From Reyranella sp. (lineage in GTDB: Bacteria > Pseudomonadota > Alphaproteobacteria > Reyranellales > Reyranellaceae): a stretch of 6,238 bases of DNA. Below, in pieces: positions 1 through 4,784 of the stretch. The notes beneath the pieces were generated by a model, which saw only the letters and a list, made by a program, of their open reading frames with translations, had not been told where the DNA came from and did not search any database. Numbering within the stretch: position 1 is the first letter of the stretch; each line of letters begins with the position of its first letter. Both the position numbers and the translations under genes were made by a program. The stretch spans positions 1 to 6,238 of the forward strand of contig JADHLS010000329.1 in assembly GCA_016780605.1 (NCBI GenBank), read 5' to 3'.

Positions 1-903
1 CGCCACCATGAGCAGCACCAGCGCTGGCGGCAGGACGCCGACGGCGATGCGCGCCACCGTCATCGCCCTGAGATTCTTGGCGAAGAAAATCTCGACCAGG
101 CGGCCACCAAACTGGCCGTGGCCCTTCAGCGACGCGACCCACACGGCAACCGCGCCGGCCAATCCTGCCGCCTCGAGCAGCGGCACGAGCTGGAGCGAGA
201 TCACGCCGAACACGAAGCCGTTGAGGGACATGATCACGGCGAACAGCGCGATGCCGACGGTGCGGCGGCTGCCGCGCAGCACCGGGCCCTCGACGGTGCG
301 TTGCGCCTCCTTGGCCACGGCTGCCTGCTCTCCTGTCTCGCGCCATGTCAGGCCCAGCCAGTTGAGAGGCAGGCAGACGGCGAGGTTGATCGTCGCAAAG
401 ATCATGAGCGTGTCGCGCCAGCCATACGCCGCGTTGAGATAGTGGCCGATCACCCAGAACACGGTCGAGGCATAGGCACCGTAGAGGGTGAGATAGGATA
501 TCGCGAGCCGTCCGCGACTGGGCACGACCTGGACCAGGGCGGCGAAGGCGGCATCGTAGAGGCAACAGCGCATGCCGACGCCGATCAGCGCCCACGCCGC
601 GAAGTACATCGCAACATCGCGCACCTGGGAAAGCCCGAGCAGCCCAGTCGAGACGACGACCGTGCCGATCGACATCACGGTGCGCCCGCCGATGCGATCG
701 ATCATCCGGCCGACGGTGGTCGAGATCACCCCCATCACCACCAGGGCCAGGCTGAAGCCCAGGAAGATCGTGCTGGTCGCCCAACCGGTCTCGGCGGCGA
801 TCGGCTTGGCCAGCACGCCAAGGCAATAGAAGCTGGTGCCCCAGGCCGTGATCTGCGTCAGCCCGAGCGCATTGACGGATATGGCGAAGGGGCTGGCCTT
901 CAT
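1..903 (-). CDS. MFS transporter, 3' end cut off by the window edge
   Basis: This is the N-terminal 301 residues of a major facilitator superfamily permease of the inner membrane. The reading frame is open from the ATG at 903-901 to base 1, so the C-terminus lies outside the window. The start MKASPFAISVNALGLTQITA leads into strongly hydrophobic segments. Residues 65-74 (GRMIDRIGGR) are the classic MFS motif A in the loop between helices 2 and 3. A second, weaker copy (GQFGGRLVE) lies near 263-271, as expected after a long central loop at about 185-213. Roughly eight of the usual twelve helices are included. YGWRDTLM near 160-167 resembles the helix 5-6 region of MFS proteins of the monocarboxylate/OFA-like type. 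The start overlaps the stop of the upstream gene as ATGA, so translation is probably coupled. The substrate cannot be told from sequence; export or uptake of a small organic molecule is inference. Family call is confident, substrate unknown. Confidence 0.9.
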   Translation of the reverse strand, partial: MKASPFAISVNALGLTQITAWGTSFYCLGVLAKPIAAETGWATSTIFLGFSLALVVMGVISTTVGRMIDRIGGRTVMSIGTVVVSTGLLGLSQVRDVAMYFAAWALIGVGMRCCLYDAAFAALVQVVPSRGRLAISYLTLYGAYASTVFWVIGHYLNAAYGWRDTLMIFATINLAVCLPLNWLGLTWRETGEQAAVAKEAQRTVEGPVLRGSRRTVGIALFAVIMSLNGFVFGVISLQLVPLLEAAGLAGAVAVWVASLKGHGQFGGRLVEIFFAKNLRAMTVARIAVGVLPPALVLLMVA

Positions 904-1271
904 CGCCGCCGCTCGGGGACCTCCGACAGGTCGCGGAAGATGCGCTTTCCGAGGCGCTGGCCGGTCGCCACCATGTCGTCGGCGCCGGTCGACGACCCGC
1001 CGATGCGCAGCACGGCGTCGCACTTGCCGATCAACTCGCGGGCGATCGGATGGAAGATCTCGTCGAACACCGCGTCGCCGATCTTCTTCGAGCCGGCATG
1101 CTTGAGCAGCGGCAGGGCGAACCATTCCCCCAGCACCGGCAGATGGCCGCGGCGAAAGACCTTCAACGCCATATCCTCCATGGCGTCGACGTTCCTCTGG
1201 ATCGGCCCAGGGTCGTCGTTGGTGCCGGAGCGATAGGGTCCGGCGACCAGGATCAGAAGCTGGTCGCTCAT
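900..1271 (-). CDS. DUF4406 / nucleoside 2-deoxyribosyltransferase-like protein
   Basis: A 123-residue soluble protein. The N-terminus MSDQLLILVAGPYRS places an AGPY motif at residues 10-13 directly after the first beta strand. The C-terminal half has CDAVLRIGGSSTGADDM (84-100) followed by ATGQRLGKRIF. This layout is that of the nucleoside 2-deoxyribosyltransferase fold and the related DUF4406 family, in which a D-x-hydrophobic strand, a GxSxGA turn and an acidic residue followed by a helix build the active site. Here the acidic positions are D98-D99, where the characterised transferases carry a catalytic Glu. Whether it acts on nucleosides is unproven. I chose ATG at 1271-1269; a GTG one codon upstream is possible but lies inside the previous gene. 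The hydrolase stop and this start share a base as TGATG, and this gene's own stop overlaps the MFS start as ATGA. It is therefore the middle gene of a tightly coupled operon. Confidence 0.75.
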   Translation of the reverse strand: MSDQLLILVAGPYRSGTNDDPGPIQRNVDAMEDMALKVFRRGHLPVLGEWFALPLLKHAGSKKIGDAVFDEIFHPIARELIGKCDAVLRIGGSSTGADDMVATGQRLGKRIFRDLSEVPERRR

Positions 1272-1984
1272 CACGGAATCTCCAGCAGCTCGCGCGCGAC
1301 CAGGTCGGGCGCGGAGATGATGCAGTTGTGTCCGGCCTCGATCGGCCGGTAGCGGATGTGCGGCATGGCCTGCACCTTCTCGTGCATGCCCGCCGACACC
1401 GGATAGCGCGGCTTGGTGCAGGCGATGTAGGTCATCGGCCGGCCGTTGCCCGCCGGATTGTTCATCCGGATCGGCTTGGTGTAGCAGGCGACCGGATGCG
1501 GCGTGAGCTGGCGGTGCGTCCAGGCGGCAAGATCTGGATCGTCGATGATCAGGCTGCCGACCGGCGCGAAGGGCAGGACCTCGGTGCCGTTCACCACCTG
1601 CACCAGCTTCTGCCGCTTGGCGACGATCTCGCGTGGGATGCGCCCGAAGATTGACTGGCCGTCCTGGGCGATGCCGCCGTCGATGATCACCAGGTGGCCG
1701 ATGCGCTCAGGCACGCGGTCGGTGACCAGGCTCGCGATCAGGCTGCCGAAGCTATGGCCGACCAGGACGATGTCGGAGAGGTCGTCTTGCTCCAGCGCCG
1801 CGATCGTGTCGGTCAGGAACGCGTCGTTGTCGAGCTCGGGTGACAGCTCGGCGGCACGCTCGCCGACGCCGCGAAAAGGGAGGGCGCGTGCCTCATGACC
1901 CGCCGCGCGCAGCCGCTCCAGCACGAACTGCCACGACCAGGCCCCCATCCACGCGCCCGGCAGGCAGACATAGGTTCGCTTCAT
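1271..1984 (-). CDS. Alpha/beta hydrolase (AB hydrolase 1/6 type, esterase-like)
   Basis: A 237-residue cytoplasmic alpha/beta-hydrolase with no signal peptide. The first strand and oxyanion-hole turn are in TYVCLPGAWMGAWSW (residues 4-18), typical of the methylesterase/hydroxynitrile-lyase/SABP2-like branch. The nucleophile elbow is GHSFG at 76-80 with Ser78, and the catalytic His is H219 in EAGHN. The acid is not obvious. The position after strand 7 (TYIACTKPRYP, 185-195) has no Asp or Glu where SABP2-like enzymes place an Asp, so the acid may come from elsewhere, for example D102 after strand 6. The ATG at 1984 is preceded by GAGG about 7 bases upstream, a good ribosome binding site. It is the first gene of the operon with the transferase-like protein and the MFS transporter. 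It probably hydrolyses a small ester, lactone or similar metabolite; the substrate is unknown. Confidence 0.88.
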   Translation of the reverse strand: MKRTYVCLPGAWMGAWSWQFVLERLRAAGHEARALPFRGVGERAAELSPELDNDAFLTDTIAALEQDDLSDIVLVGHSFGSLIASLVTDRVPERIGHLVIIDGGIAQDGQSIFGRIPREIVAKRQKLVQVVNGTEVLPFAPVGSLIIDDPDLAAWTHRQLTPHPVACYTKPIRMNNPAGNGRPMTYIACTKPRYPVSAGMHEKVQAMPHIRYRPIEAGHNCIISAPDLVARELLEIP

Positions 1985-2032
1985 TGCCTGCCCTCATATC
2001 ATGATCTTCCCGACCGCGCGCGAGTGGGTCGC

Positions 2033-2047
2033 GGCTCGCCGCGAGCC
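2033..2047. repeat. Inverted repeat / short hairpin in the leader
   Basis: GGCTCGC and GCGAGCC flank a single C, forming a perfect 15-base inverted repeat about 50 bp upstream of the hydrolase start. In RNA it would form a 6-bp stem with a 3-base loop. No T-run follows on either strand, so it is not a clear terminator. It may be a leader hairpin or chance in GC-rich DNA. Confidence 0.4.
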
Positions 2048-2073
2048 AGCACTGCCGTCACCGGCGCTGGAGG

Positions 2074-2098
2074 TTTCCGGGAGTTTCCGGCATTTCCG
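2074..2098 (+). repeat. Three phased TTTCCG direct repeats
   Basis: TTTCCGG occurs at 2074-2080 and 2084-2090, and TTTCCG at 2093-2098. The spacing of 10 and 9 bases is about one helical turn. Such phasing would put the copies on one DNA face, as in some activator sites, but no protein is known to me for this motif, and the array is short enough to be chance. Confidence 0.4.
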
Positions 2099-2187
2099 CC
2101 CGACTGACTTGCGATCGAGGGAAGCCGGAACCCCTACAGGTTGGGGGCAGGATGCCGCCAGATCTCCCGGCCTCGCGGCACGCGGCC

Positions 2188-2217
2188 GTCCGGCCGGACC
2201 CACCAGGAACGGGTCCG
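2188..2217. repeat. Overlapping palindrome and hairpin (mutually exclusive folds)
   Basis: GTCCGGCCGGAC at 2188-2199 is a perfect 12-bp palindrome. The segment CGGACCC (2195-2201) also pairs perfectly with GGGTCCG (2211-2217) across a 9-base loop. Both folds use bases 2195-2199, so only one can form at a time. In the minus-strand leader of the hydrolase operon this could act as a structural switch. That is inference from base pairing alone. Confidence 0.4.
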
Positions 2218-2275
2218 CACGAGGATAGCGGATGAACGATGCATAGAACGGAGCCGGGAAGGCCCGACGCTCGTC

Positions 2276-2294
2276 AATAATAACCAAGATTATT
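2276..2294. promoter_or_regulatory. AT-rich inverted repeat over the -10 box (candidate operator)
   Basis: AATAAT (2276-2281) and ATTATT (2289-2294) form a perfect 6-bp inverted repeat with a 7-base spacer. The left arm coincides with the -10 hexamer of the predicted minus-strand promoter, and the right arm lies in the spacer. A repressor bound here would block RNA polymerase. No regulator is assigned, and the low sequence complexity means it may simply reflect the AT-rich promoter. Confidence 0.35.
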
Positions 2295-2305
2295 TATAGA
2301 GTCAA
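2277..2305 (-). promoter_or_regulatory. Near-consensus sigma70 promoter for the hydrolase operon
   Basis: On the minus strand TTGACT (2305-2300) is separated by exactly 17 bases from TATTAT (2282-2277). Each hexamer differs from consensus (TTGACA, TATAAT) at one position. It sits in an AT-rich island in otherwise GC-rich DNA and points at the hydrolase, transferase-like and MFS genes. Transcription would start near 2270, giving a leader of about 285 bases. It also separates this operon from the co-directional GST gene. Confidence 0.65.
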
Positions 2306-2431
2306 CAACTATGGTTCAGGCGAGGCAATTTCGCTGTTGCGACTTTTTGCGCTCCATAGAGGGCCAGGTGTAGAGGCTGGAAGCGGCGACGGCGCCACTG
2401 CTTGTCTGGTCGAGCGCTGATGACAGCAGTG

Positions 2432-2446
2432 CCGTCACCGTGACGG
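2432..2446. repeat. Inverted repeat across the GST stop codon
   Basis: CCGTCAC-C-GTGACGG is a perfect 7-bp inverted repeat around a single C, and it includes the GST stop codon TGA (2437-2435). It could fold as a 6-bp stem in the GST mRNA end. No U-run follows on the minus strand, so it is at best a 3'-end stabilising hairpin rather than a standard rho-independent terminator. The downstream 2306-2434 stretch holds no gene I can support. Confidence 0.4.
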
Positions 2447-3112
2447 GCCGCCAGCTGGGATCATCGATGCCGACAGGTGGGAGCGTCGCGCCTCGAGGAA
2501 TTTCCACAGCCGCTCGTCGTAGTCGGCGCCGACGGCGCCCTTGATCGACGCCCGGCCGGCCAACGCAGTCCGCCACGCCGCCACCTTGGGCTTGCCAGCG
2601 AGGATGGCGAAGTCGCCGATGCGGTCGAAGGCATCGAAATACCGGAACACCGGGCCGAACACCGCATCGACCAGCGAGAAGCGCTCGCCGTCGAACCACG
2701 GCCCGACGACCCGCCCCTCCAGGCGAGCGAACTTAGCGGCCAGCGCGTCCGTTTTCGGCTTGAAGGTTGCCGCATCCTTCGCCGCGTAGAAGCCGGCGAT
2801 GTCGTTGAGGACGGCCGAGCCGAACTCGATCCAGGCGCGGTGCTCGGCGCGTTGCAGTGCGTTGGCCGGATGCAGCGGATGCGGCGCCGTCTCCTCGAGA
2901 TATTCCAGGATCACGGCGCTTTCGAAGATGGCGCGCTCGCCGACCTTGAGCACCGGTGTCTTGCCGAGCGGCGAGAGCGCCAGGAACCACGCGGGCTTGT
3001 TGGCGAGATCGACGTCGACGCGCGCGAACGGCACCGCCTTCTCGGCGAGCGCGATGGCGGCGCGTTGGACGTAGGGGCAGAGGTGATGGCTGACCAAGGT
3101 GAGTGGCGTCAT
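2435..3112 (-). CDS. Glutathione S-transferase family protein
   Basis: A 225-residue cytosolic GST, the usual length for the family. The N-terminal thioredoxin-like domain has SHHLCPYVQR (8-17), where C12 in the CPY motif is the likely active-site residue, as in omega-, zeta- and other Cys-type bacterial GSTs. TPVL (52-55) carries the conserved cis-proline P53, and ES (64-65) is the usual contact for the glutathione gamma-glutamyl group. The all-helical C-terminal domain contains FSLVDAVF (145-152), matching the conserved N-capping S/TxxD motif. The expected chemistry is glutathione conjugation or glutathione-dependent thiol reduction/dehalogenation of an electrophile. The start at 3112 is chosen because GAGGAG lies about 6 bases upstream and the frame beyond it runs antisense into the marR gene. 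It is divergent from marR across a 76-bp palindromic region, so MarR control is likely. Confidence 0.92.
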   Translation of the reverse strand: MTPLTLVSHHLCPYVQRAAIALAEKAVPFARVDVDLANKPAWFLALSPLGKTPVLKVGERAIFESAVILEYLEETAPHPLHPANALQRAEHRAWIEFGSAVLNDIAGFYAAKDAATFKPKTDALAAKFARLEGRVVGPWFDGERFSLVDAVFGPVFRYFDAFDRIGDFAILAGKPKVAAWRTALAGRASIKGAVGADYDERLWKFLEARRSHLSASMIPAGGPSR

Positions 3113-3125
3113 GGCGGGCTCCTCA

Positions 3126-3174
3126 TTAATGCAAATGCATATACTAGATGCATCTTGATGCATATGCATGAATT
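3126..3174. promoter_or_regulatory. ATGCAT-rich palindromic operator, candidate MarR binding region
   Basis: The GST/marR intergenic region carries four ATGCAT hexamers, at 3136, 3149, 3159 and 3165, plus a near copy ATGCAA at 3130. The outer elements form an imperfect inverted repeat centred at 3150: the arms at 3130-3141 and 3159-3170 match at 11 of 12 positions, and ATT/AAT continue the symmetry at 3126-3128 and 3172-3174. Inside it, ATGCATcttgATGCAT (3149-3164) has the 16-bp size usual for MarR dimer sites. A TATACT at 3141-3146 could be a -10 element, but no good -35 pairs with it. Binding here would control both divergent genes and autoregulate marR. The motif is visible; the protein-site link is inference from position and family habit. 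Confidence 0.7.
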
Positions 3175-3188
3175 CGTAGAATGACCGC

Positions 3189-3623
3189 ATGAGCGAAAAG
3201 CCGGCTGAGGCCGTGATCCGGGCATGGGCCCGCCTGACCCGGGCGCAGCAGCGCGCCCAGGGCGAGATCGAGGCCGCGCTGAAGGCGGCCGGCCTGCCGG
3301 CGCTTGCCTGGTACGACGTCCTGCTGGAGACCGAGCGCGCCGGGAAGGGCGGCCTGCGCCCCTTTGAGCTCGAGCGCGCCATGCTGCTTGCCCAGTACAA
3401 CCTCTCGCGGTTGGTCGAACGAATGGCCTCCGCGGGCCTGGTCGAACGTCGGCCATGCGACGACGACGGCCGCGGCCATCGAGTCGCCGTCACCGATGCA
3501 GGTCGCGTGATGCGCCGGCGCATGTGGCCGGTCTACGCCCAGGCGATCGAGCGGGCCGTCGGCAACCACCTCACGGCGCGCGAGGCCAAAACCCTGGGCG
3601 ACCTTCTCGGCCGTCTCGGATAA
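3189..3623 (+). CDS. MarR family transcriptional regulator
   Basis: A 144-residue winged helix-turn-helix regulator of typical MarR length. The N-terminal dimerisation helix covers about 5-33, followed by LPALAWYDVLLETERA (36-51) and the HTH. The recognition-helix region is about LAQYNLSRLVERMASAGLVE (67-86), and the wing is RPCDDDGRGHRVAVTDAGR (88-106), the family's D-x-R-x-(3)-V-x-(L/V)-T-x-x-G hallmark. A cysteine (C90) sits at the base of the wing. MarR proteins usually repress neighbouring genes until a small phenolic or electrophilic ligand, or thiol oxidation, releases them. It is divergent from the GST and 26 bp upstream of the oxidoreductase, so it likely controls both. ATG 3189 is chosen because ATG 3181 hits a stop after two codons. 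No strong Shine-Dalgarno sequence precedes it, which suggests low translation. Confidence 0.93.
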   Translation: MSEKPAEAVIRAWARLTRAQQRAQGEIEAALKAAGLPALAWYDVLLETERAGKGGLRPFELERAMLLAQYNLSRLVERMASAGLVERRPCDDDGRGHRVAVTDAGRVMRRRMWPVYAQAIERAVGNHLTAREAKTLGDLLGRLG

Positions 3624-3649
3624 GGTCCCGGGAACTTGACGAGGGCCTC

Positions 3650-4675
3650 ATGACCGACACCAACCGCCGCGTGCTGCTGAAATCACGCCCGCAGGGCGAG
3701 CCTACCGCTGCAAACTTCGACATCGTCGATGCGCCTGTACCCGAGCCCAAGGACGGCCAATACCTGTCGCGCACCATCTGGCTGTCGCTCGATCCCTACA
3801 TGCGCGGGCGCATGGCCGAGGCCAAGGGCTATGCCGCCAACGTCAATCTCGGCGATGCCATGGTTGGCGGCACGGTCGGCCAGGTGCTGAAGTCCAGGAA
3901 TCCAAAGTTCAAGGAAGGCGACTACGTCGTCGAGTATTCGGGCTGGCAGAGCCATGCAGTGTCGGACGGCACCATGTCGATGAAGCTCGATCCCAATGCC
4001 GCGCCGCTCTCGGCCGCTCTGTCGGTGCTGGGCATGCCCGGGATGACGGCGTGGTGGGGCCTGATGCAGATCGGCAAGCCCAAGGCCGGCGAGACCGTCG
4101 TGGTCTCGGCGGCCTCGGGCGCCGTTGGCTCGGTGGTGGGCCAACTCGCGAGGCTGCACGGCTGCCGTGCCGTCGGCATCGCCGGCGGCAAGGACAAGTG
4201 TGACTACGTCGTTAAGGAGCTGGGCTTCGACGCCTGCGTCGACTACCGCGCCGCTGGCGGAAACCTGTTCAAGGAGATCCGCGCCGCCGCGCCCAAGGGC
4301 ATCGACGTCTATTTCGAGAATGTCGGCGGCGCCGTGCAGGCCGCGGTCGTGCCGCAGCTCAACGACTTCGCTCGGGTGCCCCTGTGCGGCCTGATCGCGC
4401 ACTACAACGAAATGCAGCCCAGCCCGGGTCCCGACTGGCGCCTGCTGCTGATCAAGCGCGCCACGGTGACCGGCTTCATCGTCTCCGACCATTTCGCGCA
4501 GATGGACGGTTTCTGGAAGGAAGTGCCGGCCGCCGTGAAGGCCGGCAAGATCAAGTACCGCGAGGACATCGTGAAGGGCATCGACAAGGCCCCCGAGGCC
4601 TTCATCGGCCTGCTCAGGGGCCGCAACTTCGGCAAGCTGCTGGTGCAGGTGTCGGAGGACCCGACCCGGCGCTGA
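3650..4675 (+). CDS. NADP-dependent oxidoreductase, MDR superfamily (CurA/prostaglandin reductase-like)
   Basis: A 341-residue medium-chain dehydrogenase/reductase of the zinc-independent leukotriene B4 dehydrogenase/prostaglandin reductase/CurA group, full length for that family. The signature SLDPYMRGRM is at 46-55, the catalytic-domain turn PGMTAWWGL at 130-138, and the nucleotide-binding AASGAVGS at 154-161. The GGKDK stretch (179-183) is where the family recognises the NADPH 2'-phosphate. YFENVGG (221-227) and CGLIAHYN (246-253) are also typical. No structural or catalytic zinc cysteine cluster is seen. The expected reaction is NADPH-dependent reduction of the C=C bond of enones or related unsaturated carbonyl compounds. 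Start ATG 3650 is preceded by GAGGG at 3641-3645; a longer frame from 3455 runs through marR and is rejected. It follows marR by 26 bp, so the two probably share a transcript. Confidence 0.93.
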   Translation: MTDTNRRVLLKSRPQGEPTAANFDIVDAPVPEPKDGQYLSRTIWLSLDPYMRGRMAEAKGYAANVNLGDAMVGGTVGQVLKSRNPKFKEGDYVVEYSGWQSHAVSDGTMSMKLDPNAAPLSAALSVLGMPGMTAWWGLMQIGKPKAGETVVVSAASGAVGSVVGQLARLHGCRAVGIAGGKDKCDYVVKELGFDACVDYRAAGGNLFKEIRAAAPKGIDVYFENVGGAVQAAVVPQLNDFARVPLCGLIAHYNEMQPSPGPDWRLLLIKRATVTGFIVSDHFAQMDGFWKEVPAAVKAGKIKYREDIVKGIDKAPEAFIGLLRGRNFGKLLVQVSEDPTRR

Positions 4676-4683
4676 GGCGCCAA

Positions 4684-4728
4684 GGTCCGTTGACGCAGGG
4701 TCCGTCGACTCTGGGTCCGTTGACTCAT
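4684..4728 (+). repeat. Three tandem 15-bp repeats
   Basis: A 15-bp unit of form GGTCCGTTGACnnnn occurs three times head to tail, at 4684-4698, 4699-4713 and 4714-4728. The first eleven bases are identical in copies 1 and 3; copy 2 has one change (GTCGAC). The array starts 9 bases after the oxidoreductase stop and ends 56 bp before the protease start. Each copy contains a TTGAC-like core, so it also carries -35-like elements. It could be a small minisatellite, a regulator-binding array, or both. There are no spacers, so it is not CRISPR. Confidence 0.75.
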
Positions 4729-4749
4729 GTCCTCGTCGCCGAGTAGCGT
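4720..4749 (+). promoter_or_regulatory. Weak candidate promoter for the metalloprotease gene
   Basis: TTGACT at 4720-4725, within the last 15-bp repeat, is followed 18 bases later by TAGCGT at 4744-4749. The -35 is near consensus, but the -10 matches at only three of six positions. Transcription would start near 4757. It is proposed mainly because the preceding gene's function differs and a 109-bp gap separates the two. Confidence 0.3.
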
Positions 4750-4784
4750 CCGGTTGGTCAGTTGCAACCAGCGGGAGAGGGGGC

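Larger units (their letters stand above)
1985..2276 (-). other. Non-coding leader/intergenic region upstream of the hydrolase operon
   Basis: This stretch of about 290 bp between the hydrolase start and its likely promoter holds no convincing gene. The one longer minus-strand frame across it needs a TTG start upstream of the -10 box, and its protein resembles no family I know. Visible structure: a 7-bp inverted repeat at 2033-2047 (GGCTCGC-C-GCGAGCC); three spaced TTTCCG copies at 2074-2098; a 12-bp palindrome at 2188-2199; and a CGGACCC/GGGTCCG hairpin at 2195-2217 that shares bases with that palindrome. If transcription starts near 2270, all of this would lie in the 5' untranslated leader of the hydrolase mRNA. 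No known riboswitch class is recognised. Confidence 0.5.

Noticed and set aside
118..1236. A 372-residue plus-strand open frame over the left part
   Set aside because: It is antisense to the MFS and transferase-like genes. Its His/Asp/Arg/Gly-rich composition is the usual shadow of GC-rich coding DNA.
2134..2244. A 36-codon minus-strand reading frame starting MHRSSAILVR with a Trp-Trp pair, possible leader peptide
   Set aside because: It is downstream of the predicted promoter but has no ribosome binding site. Its two Trp codons are not part of a run linked to an amino-acid operon.
1994..2287. A 97-residue minus-strand frame upstream of the hydrolase
   Set aside because: Its only full-length start is a TTG upstream of the predicted -10 box, it has no ribosome binding site, and its Arg/Pro/Ala-rich product resembles no family.
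2320..2348. Small stem (GCGA/TCGC or GCAA/TTGC) followed by five Ts on the plus strand, terminator-like
   Set aside because: The stem has only 4 bp and no plus-strand gene ends upstream of it.
3113..3523. N-terminal extension of the GST frame across the marR gene
   Set aside because: It is antisense to marR, lacks family similarity, and the internal ATG at 3112 has a good GAGGAG site and starts exactly at the GST domain.
3455..3649. N-terminal extension of the oxidoreductase frame into marR
   Set aside because: The extension is an out-of-frame reading of marR, rich in Arg and Pro. The CurA-type domain starts at ATG 3650, which has its own GAGGG site.
4684..4728. Repeats considered as a CRISPR array
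   Set aside because: The units are 15 bp, contiguous and without spacers, and no cas genes are present.
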